Source of the DNA: an uncultured Massilia sp. | GTDB taxonomy: Bacteria > Pseudomonadota > Gammaproteobacteria > Burkholderiales > Burkholderiaceae | Direction of reading: 5' to 3' | NCBI GenBank assembly: GCA_946481275.1 | Contig: CAMLMV010000024.1 | Span: forward strand, 36,321-100,320 | Length of the DNA stretch: 64,000 nucleotides | Part shown: in pieces, positions 41,752-50,231 of the stretch | Layout of the letters: every line of letters begins with the position of its first letter | Position numbering within the stretch: position 1 is the first letter of the stretch | The notes under the pieces: model-generated | The model's input: the letters and a program-made list of their open reading frames with translations, nothing else | What the model was told of the DNA's origin: nothing | Databases searched by the model: none | Position numbers and translations under genes: made by a program

Positions 41752-42939
41752 TCAGCCTTTCGCGTCCGGCAGTTTGACCTTGCTGCCCGGCTTGATGCCG
41801 TCCAGCGGCACGGCCAGCACCGTCATGCCGGCGTCGACGCCCTCGAGCGCCTCGACGAGGCCCTCGTCCTGGTTGCGCAGGCCCAGCTTCACGGGCTGCG
41901 CGACGACCTTGCCGTCGGCGATGCGGTAGACGACGTCGCGGCCATTGTCCTGGCGGACGGCGCCGATCGGCAGCAGCGGATGCGCGCTCGACTTCTCGGT
42001 GACGACGGTGCCCTTGGCGAACATGCCGGCGCGCAGCACGCCGTCCGGGTTCGCCACGTCCACGTACACGATCATGGCGCGCGAGCCCAGCTCGGTCGCC
42101 GGGTTGATGCGCGCGACCTTGCCCGTGAACGTACGGCCGTCGAACCCGTCGACCTTGAACTGCACCTCCTGGCCCACCTGGACGCGGGGGATGTCGGAGG
42201 CCGGCACCTGGGCATCGAGCGTCAGGTGCTTCAGGTCGACGATCGAGAACACGGGGCTGTCCGGCGCCAGCTCTTCGCCCGCCTGCGCGTGGCGCTTGCT
42301 GACGACGCCCGAGAGGGGCGCATGGATCGTCGTGTCGGCCAGCGCGATGCGCGCGAGGTCCAGCTGGGCGCGCGCGGAATCGACGGCGGCCTGCGCCAGG
42401 TCGACGGCGTTCGCGGACGTGTCGTACGCGTTCTGCGCGATGAAATTCTGCTTCAGCAGCGACGCGCTGTTGCTCATGTTTTTCTTCGCCAGCGCGAGGC
42501 GCGCCTGCGCGTCGGCCAGCATCGCCTGCTGCTGCGCCACGCGGGCACGGGCCTCGGCGGCGTCGAGCTGCGCGATCACCTGGCCGGCCTTGACGTCCAT
42601 GCCTTCCTGCACGGCGGTCGACAGCACGATGCCCGACACCTTCGACTTGACGGTGGCTTGCGACAGCGGCGTCAGGGAGCCGGTGACGGGCAGGGTGACG
42701 GCCAGCGGACGCGCTTCGATGCGGGCGATGTCGCGTACCGACAGTTCGTGCACGGGGGCCGTCGCCGGTGCCGGTGCGGCCGCTTGTGCGGGCGCCGCGG
42801 TGCGGTGGGTCAGCGCATAGGCGCCGGCACCCGCCAGCGCGACGGCGAGCAGCGACAACGCAATGACCCTGGCGCGGCGGCGCGGCGCCGTTTTCCTGGT
42901 GGGCTGTTCGGCGGACAGAGGCAGGGACTCGATCTTCAT
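41752..42939 (-). CDS. RND efflux periplasmic adaptor subunit (membrane fusion protein)
   Basis: A 395-residue adaptor bridging the RND permease to the outer-membrane channel. N-terminal membrane anchor VIALSLLAVALAGAGAYALT (about 25-45), lipoyl/biotinyl-like half motifs around LPVTGSLTPLSQATVKSKVS and FIAQNAYDTSANAVDLAQAA, an alpha-hairpin (about 115-200) and a beta-barrel with DIPRVQVGQEVQFKVDGFDG. Its C terminus ends VPLDGIKPGSKVKLPDAKG. It stops 3 bp before the permease start; both form one operon transcribed from about 42950. The promoter region 42940-43137 shows no clear hexamers or operator. Confidence 0.94.
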   Translation of the reverse strand: MKIESLPLSAEQPTRKTAPRRRARVIALSLLAVALAGAGAYALTHRTAAPAQAAAPAPATAPVHELSVRDIARIEARPLAVTLPVTGSLTPLSQATVKSKVSGIVLSTAVQEGMDVKAGQVIAQLDAAEARARVAQQQAMLADAQARLALAKKNMSNSASLLKQNFIAQNAYDTSANAVDLAQAAVDSARAQLDLARIALADTTIHAPLSGVVSKRHAQAGEELAPDSPVFSIVDLKHLTLDAQVPASDIPRVQVGQEVQFKVDGFDGRTFTGKVARINPATELGSRAMIVYVDVANPDGVLRAGMFAKGTVVTEKSSAHPLLPIGAVRQDNGRDVVYRIADGKVVAQPVKLGLRNQDEGLVEALEGVDAGMTVLAVPLDGIKPGSKVKLPDAKG

Positions 42940-43137
42940 GTTTGTTCTTTATGTGGTGGTGAGCGCGAGCGGAATGGAGAGCGCACGTGCTCCGTCCTGC
43001 CAGGCAGGATGGAGCTCCCAGCGCATGACGGCATGGTAGGTTTGTCCATGACGAACCGCTATCGGAATGCGACGAGCGGTGCAAAAGGGACGCTGAACTG
43101 CGAAAAATCCGGGGCGGACGCGGGCCCGCCGGATGGA

Positions 43138-44109
43138 TCAGCCGTCCCCGTCCGGCGTGCCGGCCTGCTCGAACATGCGCAGCCGCGCCAGCACCTGCCC
43201 GTGATCCGACGCCTCCGGCAACCCGAGATCGAGGTGGTCGTTCAGGTACACGACGTCGATGACTTCGCCCAGCGCCCCCGGCAGCGACGCATTGAATTCC
43301 GCCGACACGAGGATGTGGTCGATCGTCGAATGGTACCCATCATGCACGTTGGAAAAACCGACGTGCCGCAGATGGTCCTGGCGGCCCTGCAGCTGGCAGG
43401 CATCATATAAACGGTCGCCGCTGGGCGCGCCGAGGCCCAGCACGATGCCGGTCGTGACCGCGTCGGCGACGTCGTTGAAGTCGCCCAGCACGACGCGCGG
43501 GCGGTGGTGCGTGCGGCCGATGTCGGTCAGCAGCACGCGCAGCGCGGCCGCTTCCGTGCCGCGCCGGATCAGCGAGCGCAGCGACGCCAGCGCGTACAGC
43601 TGCGGGTCGTCGCCCGTGTCGCCCGCGCGGTAGTCGGGGCGGCGCGATTTTAAATGCACGACCACCACGTCGGCGACGAGATCGGGCGTCAGCTGGATCG
43701 CCGCGTGCAGCGGGGCGCGCGTGAAGCGTTCCGGATCGCGGTTGCCGGGCGGCATTGCGATCCCGGGCGGGAAATAGGGCAGCTGGCGCGGCGCGTCGGC
43801 CAGCGGCAGGCGGGAGGCGAGGGCGACGCTGGGCGTCAGCTTCTCGGCGGCCGGGTCGGGATCGAAGCCGACGTGGACGGCATCGCGGAAGCGCCGCGTG
43901 CGCGACAGCGCCTCGGCCAGCGCGGCCTGGGAGAACACTTCCTGGAAGCCGATCACGTCGGCGCCGAGCATGTCGATCTGGTGCGCGGTCCAGGCGATCT
44001 TCGCTTCGTATTCCTCGGGGGTGCTCGGTTCCAAGTTGTCGTACAGCCTGGCGCCCGGCGTGGCGAGGTTACACACGTTGAAGGTGGCAAAGCGAATCTC
44101 TTGCTGCAT
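43138..44109 (-). CDS. Endonuclease/exonuclease/phosphatase (EEP) family protein
   Basis: A 323-residue protein of the EEP superfamily (DNase I / exonuclease III / phosphatase fold). Diagnostic segments: FATFNVCNL at the N terminus, IDMLGADVIGFQEVFSQAAL with the metal-binding Glu, VVVHLKSRRPDYR, RVVLGDFNDVADA, and the C-terminal DHLDLGLPEASDHGQVLARL with the catalytic Asp-His pair. No signal peptide, so it is cytoplasmic. ATG 44109 is chosen because GGAGGAGT lies nine bases upstream. The gene is divergent from ybaK, 38 bp apart. Substrate (DNA, RNA or phosphoester) cannot be told. Confidence 0.85.
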   Translation of the reverse strand: MQQEIRFATFNVCNLATPGARLYDNLEPSTPEEYEAKIAWTAHQIDMLGADVIGFQEVFSQAALAEALSRTRRFRDAVHVGFDPDPAAEKLTPSVALASRLPLADAPRQLPYFPPGIAMPPGNRDPERFTRAPLHAAIQLTPDLVADVVVVHLKSRRPDYRAGDTGDDPQLYALASLRSLIRRGTEAAALRVLLTDIGRTHHRPRVVLGDFNDVADAVTTGIVLGLGAPSGDRLYDACQLQGRQDHLRHVGFSNVHDGYHSTIDHILVSAEFNASLPGALGEVIDVVYLNDHLDLGLPEASDHGQVLARLRMFEQAGTPDGDG

Positions 44110-44147
44110 AATAAGCAACTCCTCCGTTTGCATTTAGCGTAACACGC

Positions 44148-44639
44148 ATGGCCAAGAAAGAGCATATCTCCGAAACCCCGGCGACACAGTTCCTGCGCAA
44201 GCATGGGGTCGCTTTCACGGAGCACCCCTACGAATACGAGGAACACGGCGGTACGGCCGTGTCGGCGCGCGAGCTGGGCGTGGAAGAACACGCCGTCGTC
44301 AAGACGCTCGTGATGCAGGACGAGGCGGCCAAGCCGCTGATCGTGCTGATGCATGGCGACTGCAAGGTCTCGACGAAGAACCTGGCCCGCGCCATCCCGT
44401 GCAAATCCGTCGAACCGTGCAAGCCGGACGTCGCCCAGCGTCATTCCGGCTATATGGTCGGCGGCACGTCGCCATTCGGCGTGCGCAAGGCGATGCCGGT
44501 TTACGTCGAGGAAAGCATCCTGCAGCTGGACAAGATCTATATCAACGGCGGACGGCGCGGTTTCCTGGTCGGCATCGCGCCGGCCGTACTGGTGGGCGTG
44601 CTGAAAGCCCGGCCGGTGAACTGCGCGCTGGCCGACTGA
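44148..44639 (+). CDS. ybaK: Cys-tRNA(Pro)/Cys-tRNA(Cys) deacylase YbaK
   Basis: Trans-editing enzyme that hydrolyses mischarged Cys-tRNA(Pro). The 163-residue protein shows the family pattern: TPATQFLRKHGVAFTEHPYE, AVVKTLVMQDE, LIVLMHGDCKVSTKNLARAI with the conserved catalytic Lys region, and HSGYMVGGTSPFGVRKAMPV, YVEESILQLDKIYINGGRRG. Length matches E. coli YbaK (about 159). Start is supported by position only; ribosome site is weak. It is followed by plsY at 75 bp with its own promoter-like spacing. Confidence 0.94.
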   Translation: MAKKEHISETPATQFLRKHGVAFTEHPYEYEEHGGTAVSARELGVEEHAVVKTLVMQDEAAKPLIVLMHGDCKVSTKNLARAIPCKSVEPCKPDVAQRHSGYMVGGTSPFGVRKAMPVYVEESILQLDKIYINGGRRGFLVGIAPAVLVGVLKARPVNCALAD

Positions 44640-44714
44640 CTATCGCCGGCCTCGGCCGATGGTGTATATTTCACGCGCGCCAGATTCCTGGCCAGGGCTT
44701 AAGAAAAGAGACTC

Positions 44715-45356
44715 ATGTACACAATTCTGTTCACCATCGCAGCCTACCTGATCGGCTCGATTTCCTTCGCCGTCGTCGCGAGCCGCCTGTTCGGCCTGGC
44801 CGACCCGCGTACCTATGGCTCGAAGAACCCGGGCGCCACCAACGTCCTGCGCTCCGGCAGCAAGAAGGCCGCCATCGCGACGCTCGTCGGCGACTGCGCC
44901 AAGGGCTGGCTGGCCGTGTGGCTGGCGGTCCAGTTCGGCGAGCGCTTCGGCGTCGAGGACGGCGGCGTGGCGCTGGTCGCCATTGCGGTCTTCCTGGGCC
45001 ATCTGTGGCCCGTGTTCTTCCGCTTCGTCGGCGGCAAGGGCGTGGCGACGGCGCTGGGCGTGCTGCTGGGCCTGAACGTCTGGCTCGGCCTGGCGACCCT
45101 CGTCACGTGGCTCGTCGTAGCGTACGCGTTCCGCTACTCGTCCCTGGCCGCGCTGGTGGCCGCGATCTTCGCACCGTTCTACTACGGCCTGCTGTTCGGC
45201 GCGGACGAAAAACTGTTCGCCGTCGTCGTGATGAGCCTGCTGCTTCTGTACCGCCACAGCGGCAACATCAGCAACCTCATGGCCGGCAAGGAGTCGAAGA
45301 TCGGCAGCAAATCGAAGGGTGCCGCGGCCGCCAGGCCGGCGGTCAAAAAGAAGTAA
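44715..45356 (+). CDS. plsY: Glycerol-3-phosphate acyltransferase PlsY
   Basis: Inner-membrane enzyme that acylates glycerol 3-phosphate with acyl-phosphate, the first step of phospholipid synthesis. The 213-residue protein shows the family signature: [60 protein letters not shown] and [10 protein letters not shown], with five membrane spans expected. The C-terminal Lys/Ala tail ([14 protein letters not shown]) is longer than usual. TsaD follows plsY in many genomes, but here the next gene is a DsbA-like protein and tsaD is 8 kb away. An intrinsic terminator follows. Confidence 0.96.
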   Translation: MYTILFTIAAYLIGSISFAVVASRLFGLADPRTYGSKNPGATNVLRSGSKKAAIATLVGDCAKGWLAVWLAVQFGERFGVEDGGVALVAIAVFLGHLWPVFFRFVGGKGVATALGVLLGLNVWLGLATLVTWLVVAYAFRYSSLAALVAAIFAPFYYGLLFGADEKLFAVVVMSLLLLYRHSGNISNLMAGKESKIGSKSKGAAAARPAVKKK

Positions 45357-45360
45357 GATC

Positions 45361-45388
45361 GGGGCCGTCATGGCCCCGTTTGTTTTTT
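45361..45388 (+). terminator. Intrinsic terminator of plsY
   Basis: GGGGCC-GTCAT-GGCCCC followed by GTTTGTTTTTT, 4 bp after the plsY stop. Confidence 0.93.
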
Positions 45389-45484
45389 GATTTGCCGAAT
45401 TTGTTTGGCGCGCTGCTCCCTTTCGTTCGATGTGTCACCATATGCCATCAGCGTTAATGAAACCAATTGGAAGGCGGTGAAAAA

Positions 45485-46165
45485 GTGAGCAAGCAAATGA
45501 GAATCGACTTCGTGTCGGATGTGTCGTGCCCGTGGTGCGTGATCGGCCTGAAATCGCTCGAGCAGGCATTGGAGCGGGTGGGCGGTGACATTACGGTCGA
45601 CATGCACTTCCAGCCGTTCGAGCTGAACCCGGGGATGGGCCCGGAAGGCCAGGACATCTTCGAACACATCACCGAGAAATACGGCTCCACCCCCGCCCAG
45701 CAGGAACAGTCGCGCGAGATGATCCGCCAGCGCGGCGAGGCCGTCGGCTTCACGTTCGACATGAGCAAACGCGGCCGCATCTACAACACCTTCGACGCGC
45801 ACCGCCTGCTGCACTGGGCCGAAGGCCAGGGCCGCCAGCAGGCGCTGAAGGAAAAGCTGTTCGAGGCGTATTTCACCAAGGGCGAGAATCCGGGCGCGCA
45901 CGACGTGCTGCTGCGCGCGGCGGGCGAGGTCGGCCTCGACGTGGAGGCCGCGCGCCAGGTGCTGGCATCGAATGCGTACGCGGACGAGGTGCGCCAGCTC
46001 GAGTACTACTGGCAGCGCGCCGGCATCCGCTCGGTGCCGGCGATCGTGATCAACCAGCGCCACCTGATCTCCGGCGGCCAGCCGCCCGAGGTGTTCGAGC
46101 AGGCGCTGCGCCAGATCGCGCAGCAGGACGAGGAACTCGAGCAGGACGAGGAACCGGCCGCCTGA
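45485..46165 (+). CDS. DsbA-family oxidoreductase (FrnE-like)
   Basis: A 226-residue thioredoxin-fold protein of the DsbA/2-hydroxychromene-2-carboxylate isomerase group, closest to cytoplasmic FrnE-type oxidoreductases. The redox motif is CPWC in DFVSDVSCPWCVIGLKSLEQ; the FELNPGMGPEGQDIFEHITE and ISGGQPPEVFEQAL segments fit the subfamily. No signal peptide. The GTG at 45485 is used because GGTGA lies a few bases upstream; ATG 45497 is the alternative. The acidic tail (QQDEELEQDEEPAA) is unusual. Function likely thiol redox of metabolites or proteins; no partner is visible. Confidence 0.87.
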   Translation: MSKQMRIDFVSDVSCPWCVIGLKSLEQALERVGGDITVDMHFQPFELNPGMGPEGQDIFEHITEKYGSTPAQQEQSREMIRQRGEAVGFTFDMSKRGRIYNTFDAHRLLHWAEGQGRQQALKEKLFEAYFTKGENPGAHDVLLRAAGEVGLDVEAARQVLASNAYADEVRQLEYYWQRAGIRSVPAIVINQRHLISGGQPPEVFEQALRQIAQQDEELEQDEEPAA

Positions 46166-46172
46166 GCGGTTC

Positions 46173-47018
46173 TCAGTTCAGGTCCAGCACGATGGGCTGG
46201 TGGTCCGAGGCCGAGGTCTCGGACTGCACGCTCAAGTCGGACACGCGTCCCGCCAGGTCTTCCGTGACGAAGAAATAATCGTAGCAGTCGGGCTTTTCCG
46301 GCCATTTGAAGCCGTGCAGGCCCGCCGTCGGCGCGCGCGGGGTGTCGCCGTGGCGCACGCGCCAGGCGTCGACGAGGCCCAGCGTGCCGCTTGATGCGGG
46401 CGCCAGCAGGGTCCGGTAATCTTCCGAATCCGGACCAAAATTGAAATCGCCGCAGTAGATCGCCGTGCCGGGCCGGAAACCGAGCTGGAACGGCGGCTCG
46501 AGGTCGGGCTCGGGCTGGTAGACGGCGGCGCGGGCGCACGCTTCCTCGTGCAGTTCGCGGATGCGGGCGATCTGCGCGCGGCGCTGCACGGGCGAAAAAT
46601 ATTCGAGATGGGTGGTCAGGAGGCGCAGCTTGCCGCCGGGCGCTTCCAGCACGGTTTCGATCATCCCGCGCGGCATGCCGGCCGGGTGTTCCGGATCGAC
46701 GGGCCAGGGCAGCATGTGGCGCTGCGCCTGGGTGATGCGGAATTTGGACAGCAGGATGTTGCCGAACTGGCGGGGCAGGTTGTTCCGGTAGATTTCGCTC
46801 GGCGCCTGTTCGATCATGTGGTACCCGCCGAACGCGCCGGCGAGCTGCTTGAACTGGCTTGCGCTGGCGCTGCCCTCCAGTTCCGGATGGTTGGCGGCTA
46901 CTTCCTGCAGGCAGATCACGTCAGGATTCAGCTTGCGCAGCACATCGATGATTGCGTGGATCCGGATGCGCCCGTCCCTCCCACAGCCCCAGTGAATATT
47001 CCAGCTAACCACGCGCAT
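46173..47018 (-). CDS. Endonuclease/exonuclease/phosphatase family protein (second copy)
   Basis: A 281-residue EEP-fold protein: RVVSWNIHWGCGRDGRIRIH, LNPDVICLQEVAANHPELEG with the metal-binding Glu, LLTTHLEYFSPVQRRAQIAR, YCGDFNFGPDSEDYRTLL and the C-terminal SDHQPIVLDLN with the catalytic Asp-His. No signal sequence. It differs from the EEP protein at 43 kb by subfamily and is not a tandem duplicate. It is the third gene in line after cpdB and the Sel1 lipoprotein, but with a 98-bp gap, so it may have its own promoter. Its substrate is unknown. Confidence 0.87.
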   Translation of the reverse strand: MRVVSWNIHWGCGRDGRIRIHAIIDVLRKLNPDVICLQEVAANHPELEGSASASQFKQLAGAFGGYHMIEQAPSEIYRNNLPRQFGNILLSKFRITQAQRHMLPWPVDPEHPAGMPRGMIETVLEAPGGKLRLLTTHLEYFSPVQRRAQIARIRELHEEACARAAVYQPEPDLEPPFQLGFRPGTAIYCGDFNFGPDSEDYRTLLAPASSGTLGLVDAWRVRHGDTPRAPTAGLHGFKWPEKPDCYDYFFVTEDLAGRVSDLSVQSETSASDHQPIVLDLN

Positions 47019-47116
47019 TCGATACCTCCGTAAAACTCAACTGCCAGAGTTTGCCATTCTTTGGAGAATGACGGTCACACGGTAGGATCGATGTCAAGGT
47101 TACAAGTTCACCTGAA

Positions 47117-47806
47117 TCAGAAACGGTGGGCGTTGCTGCGCCGGTGTTCGGCGCCTTCTTTCAGCAGCTGGTCCGCCTCCGCGGCATCCTTCGGCGTGAG
47201 GTCGTCGCCCGTCTGCTTGACGAGCGCCAGTTCCTGGATCGCGGCCGGGTACTCGCGGTCGGCGGCCCGCTCCAGCAGGTCGCGCGCGCGGCGCGGGTCG
47301 GCAGGCACGCCGTCGCCGTCCGCATACGCGTTCGACAGCAGGAACATCGCATGCGCATCGCCCGCCTGCGCGGCCACGCCGAGCCAGTGCGCGGCGGCCG
47401 TTTTATCCGTGGGGATGCCGTCGCCGTTCTTCAGCAGCAGCGCGAGCCTCAGCGCGGCCTTCGGGTGCCCCTGTTGCGCGGCCTGGCGGTACCACTGTGC
47501 GGCGCGCCCATGGTCGCGTTCCAGCTCCCCGAGTTCATAAGCCGCTTCCGCATCGCCCTGGCGTGCCGCACGCAGGAACAGGGCGCGCGCCTGGTCGTCG
47601 CGATGGCGCTTCCGGTACAGCAGCGCGAGCTCGCGCTCGGCCGACGGCATGCCGTCGGCGGCCCAGCCTTGCAGGCGCTGCTCGGCCGCCGCGTCGCCGC
47701 GCTGCGACGCGGCCATCGACACGGCCTCGATCTCGGCCGGCAGCGGCGCGCGTCCGCAGCCGGCGAGGAGGACGAACAGCAGCGCGGATGCGAGTCGGAT
47801 CTTCAT
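47117..47806 (-). CDS. Sel1-repeat lipoprotein
   Basis: A 229-residue outer-membrane or periplasmic lipoprotein: signal MKIRLASALLFVLLAG with lipobox LAGC (Cys17). The mature part is built from Sel1/TPR-like units of about 36 residues (GMPSAERELALLYRKRHRDD, GDAEAAYELGELERDHGRAA, GHPKAALRLALLLKNGDGIP, GDAHAMFLLSNAYADGDGVP). Such solenoids mediate protein contacts. It starts 6 bp after the stop of cpdB, so it is cotranscribed with that nucleotidase and may serve as its partner or a general envelope scaffold; no evidence decides. Confidence 0.85.
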   Translation of the reverse strand: MKIRLASALLFVLLAGCGRAPLPAEIEAVSMAASQRGDAAAEQRLQGWAADGMPSAERELALLYRKRHRDDQARALFLRAARQGDAEAAYELGELERDHGRAAQWYRQAAQQGHPKAALRLALLLKNGDGIPTDKTAAAHWLGVAAQAGDAHAMFLLSNAYADGDGVPADPRRARDLLERAADREYPAAIQELALVKQTGDDLTPKDAAEADQLLKEGAEHRRSNAHRF

Positions 47807-47812
47807 GCCGGC

Positions 47813-49921
47813 CTACTTCGACAGGTCGATCGCGTACTTCGCGAAGCCGCTCGCATCCAGTCCGCCCTCGGCCGTGACGGTGGCGAGACCCGCGGCCTTC
47901 GCCAGCGCCAGGTGGCCCGGCGCCGAGCGCAGGATCACGGGACCGGCGGTCGCCGTTTTGACGAAGCTCCAGCTGCGCGCGCCGCCGTTCGCGGCCAGCG
48001 TGACCTTGCCGGTGGCTGCGCCGATCTTTTGCAGGTAGTTGCTGACGACGGACTGGTTCGCGTCCGGCGACTTGATGATCGTCTTGCTGCCGTCGATGCC
48101 GGGGAAGTTGCCGCCGCCGCCCGCGCGGTAATCGTTGGTGGCGACGATGAAGTCGTCCGTGTCCGCCACCGGCTTGCCCAGGTACGTGAGGTTGACGATG
48201 CGGCTGCCGGCCGGCTTCGTCACGTCGATCTGGTATTGCAGCGCGTTGTTCTCGGCGTAGAACACGTCGTAGTTGTAGATGGTGCCGTACGACGGGACGA
48301 GGTCCTGCTCGGCGGTCGCTGCCGGGTTAATCTGCGCGAACTGCTTCGCGGCCGTCTCCAGCCAGTTCTTCAGATCGGAGCCCTTGATCTTCACGGCCTG
48401 CAGGTTGTTGTTGCTGTACAGGTAAAGGTCGCCCGGGTTGCGGACCTGCAGGCCGACCGGCGCGGCCGGCGTCGCGCCCGGCGCCACGTCCGTGAAGTCG
48501 GACGGCCCGTTGCGGCCCGCCTTGAACGGCGCACTGCACGAGATCACGGGGATGGCCCTGTAGCTCGCCAGCGTGGCGTCCGTGCTCATCGCGATGGCAT
48601 TCTTCACGTAGTCGATCTGCGCCTGGTTCACGAGCTGGATGGCCGAGACGTCGCCGGCGAGCGCGAAGTACGACGACATCTCGAAGTCCGTAGCCACGCC
48701 CAGCGGCTGCTTCGCATACGCGATCGTGGCCTGGTGCTCGGTCTGCACCGCGGCGGCGATGGCCGGATCGGCGGCCACGCTGGTCGTGCCGTCCTTGTAT
48801 TTGTAGCCGCGCGATTCGACCGTCGTTTTAGTCGGTTGCACGACCCACTTCCCGCCCTGGTACGCGAGCGTCATTTTGACGATGCCCAGGCGCCGGCCCC
48901 AGCTCTGCGCCATCACGGTCGGCACGCCGTTCACGAAACCGTTCACGGCATCGACCTTGGCCGCCGCGGGGATCGCCGCGAACGACGGATCCAGCGCGGC
49001 GGCGCCCGTCTCTTTCCCCTTCGGGAAGATGAGGTGCGCGTGGCCGATCAGCAGCGCGTCGATGCCGGTCGTGCTCAGGTGGTAGCTCTGGTTTTCCATC
49101 TTGGGGCTGTACGCGCCCGTATCGAGGCCGCCGTGCGACAGCGCGACGACGAGGTCCGCGCCCTTGCCGCGCATCTCCGGCACGTACTGCTTCGCCGCTT
49201 CCACGGACCCGCCCACGGCCACCTTGCCGGCCAGGTTCTTCTGGTCCCAGTCGAGGATCTGCGGCGGCACGAAGCTCATCACGCCCACGTTGACGGTGAC
49301 CGGCATCGTCTCGCCGTTCGGCTTCGTCGCCGTGAAGTTGCGCGCGAGGATGCGGTACGGTTCGTAGATCGTCTTGCCCGTTGCGACCGCGGTCACGTTC
49401 GACAGCACGAGCGGGAAGTTCGGGCCGCCGCACGTGCCGGCCGGCTTGGAAACGCCCGGGATGCCGAAGTCCGTGTTGGTGACCTGGCTGAGGAAGGGCA
49501 GGCCGTAGTTGAATTCGTGGTTGCCGAGGCCGCCCGCGTCGTACTTCAGCGCGTTCATCGCCTTGTGCACGGCCAGCGTGTCGGCGCACTTCACGGGCGC
49601 GGTGACGGCCTGCAGGTCCGCGAGCAGCGTACCCTGGATGACGTCGCCGTCGTCGAACAGCAGGTTGTTCGGATTTTCCGCGCGCGCCTGCTGAATCAGC
49701 GTCGACGTGCGGTCGAGGCCCAGCGTCGCGTCGTCGGCGAGCGAGTAATAGTTATAGCCCAGGACGTTCGAGTGGATGTCGGTGGTCTCGAGCAGGGCGA
49801 GGGACACGGTCGTGCCTTCGGGGATGACGTTGGCGGGCGTTGATGGCTCGCCGCAGCCGGTGAGGCCGGCGGCGGCCAAAGGGATAGCAAATGCGGCAAG
49901 CAATGCGTGGTTGCGTTTCAA
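47813..49921 (-). CDS. cpdB: Bifunctional 2',3'-cyclic-nucleotide 2'-phosphodiesterase/3'-nucleotidase (CpdB)
   Basis: A 702-residue periplasmic metallophosphoesterase that hydrolyses 2',3'-cyclic nucleotides and 3'-nucleotides to scavenge nucleosides and phosphate. The leader MKRNHALLAAFAIPLAAAGL ends in the lipobox LTGC, so unlike enterobacterial CpdB this copy is probably a lipoprotein. The N-terminal domain has TTDIHSNVLGYNYYSLADD, FDDGDVIQGTLLADLQA and GNHEFNYGLPF; a C-terminal 5'-nucleotidase domain includes YRAGGGGNFPGIDGSKTI. The gene starts about 310 bp from the divergent nitrate-type ABC operon and is followed at 6 bp by the Sel1 lipoprotein. Confidence 0.92.
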   Translation of the reverse strand: MKRNHALLAAFAIPLAAAGLTGCGEPSTPANVIPEGTTVSLALLETTDIHSNVLGYNYYSLADDATLGLDRTSTLIQQARAENPNNLLFDDGDVIQGTLLADLQAVTAPVKCADTLAVHKAMNALKYDAGGLGNHEFNYGLPFLSQVTNTDFGIPGVSKPAGTCGGPNFPLVLSNVTAVATGKTIYEPYRILARNFTATKPNGETMPVTVNVGVMSFVPPQILDWDQKNLAGKVAVGGSVEAAKQYVPEMRGKGADLVVALSHGGLDTGAYSPKMENQSYHLSTTGIDALLIGHAHLIFPKGKETGAAALDPSFAAIPAAAKVDAVNGFVNGVPTVMAQSWGRRLGIVKMTLAYQGGKWVVQPTKTTVESRGYKYKDGTTSVAADPAIAAAVQTEHQATIAYAKQPLGVATDFEMSSYFALAGDVSAIQLVNQAQIDYVKNAIAMSTDATLASYRAIPVISCSAPFKAGRNGPSDFTDVAPGATPAAPVGLQVRNPGDLYLYSNNNLQAVKIKGSDLKNWLETAAKQFAQINPAATAEQDLVPSYGTIYNYDVFYAENNALQYQIDVTKPAGSRIVNLTYLGKPVADTDDFIVATNDYRAGGGGNFPGIDGSKTIIKSPDANQSVVSNYLQKIGAATGKVTLAANGGARSWSFVKTATAGPVILRSAPGHLALAKAAGLATVTAEGGLDASGFAKYAIDLSK

Positions 49922-50055
49922 GATCGTGGTCCGTGGGAGTGGGAACGGGGCGCAACTTTATCTTGATGGGATGACAATGATGTGACAGCCCTGCGCCACG
50001 CCGGCGCACGCCGCACGGTTCCGGACGCGCATGCGCCGCAGCCATGCGGACCGTT

Positions 50056-50070
50056 GCACGCAATCGGTGT
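50056..50070. promoter_or_regulatory. NtrC-like enhancer site 1
   Basis: GCAC-GCAATCG-GTGT, a match of 7 of 8 defined positions to GCAC-N7-GTGC, about 75 bp upstream of the -24 element and 41 bp (about four helical turns) from site 2. Confidence 0.6.
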
Positions 50071-50096
50071 GTGGCCCCGTTTTTCATGGTGCGTCG

Positions 50097-50111
50097 GCAC
50101 AACCGCGGTGC
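50097..50111. promoter_or_regulatory. NtrC-like enhancer site 2
   Basis: GCAC-AACCGCG-GTGC, full match to GCAC-N7-GTGC, immediately upstream of the sigma-54 promoter. Confidence 0.65.
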
Positions 50112-50131
50112 CGGCGCACCATTTTGCGTGT

Positions 50132-50147
50132 TGGCACGGCAATTGCT
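50132..50147 (+). promoter_or_regulatory. Sigma-54 promoter of the nitrate-type ABC operon
   Basis: TGGCACGGCAATTGCT: -24 GG at 50133-50134 and -12 GC at 50145-50146 with exactly 10 bp between, a near-perfect fit to TGGCACG-N4-TTGCA. The expected transcript start is near 50158, about 74 bp before the start codon of the binding protein. Confidence 0.88.
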
Positions 50148-50231
50148 GTATTGACTACGAGGGCGCCGGAGCTGGCCACTCCGCCGCCGCAGCGTTGTCT
50201 CTTCTTTCGATTGCCTTCTACAAGGACCAAC

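Larger units (their letters stand above)
49922..50231. promoter_or_regulatory. Intergenic region with NtrC-like sites and a sigma-54 promoter
   Basis: 310 bp between cpdB (minus) and the nitrate-type ABC operon (plus). Two NtrC-like sites GCAC-N7-GTG(C/T) are at 50056-50070 and 50097-50111. An additional inverted repeat ATGGTGCG / CGCACCAT flanks the second site (50086-50093 and 50115-50122). A sigma-54 promoter follows at 50132-50147. No cpdB promoter was identified. Confidence 0.7.

Noticed and set aside
38953..43410. A 1485-codon open frame antisense to the RND pump and adaptor genes
   Set aside because: Long antisense frames are expected in high-GC DNA; the product is His/Arg/Asp/Val-rich without domains and the opposite strand codes well-recognised proteins throughout.
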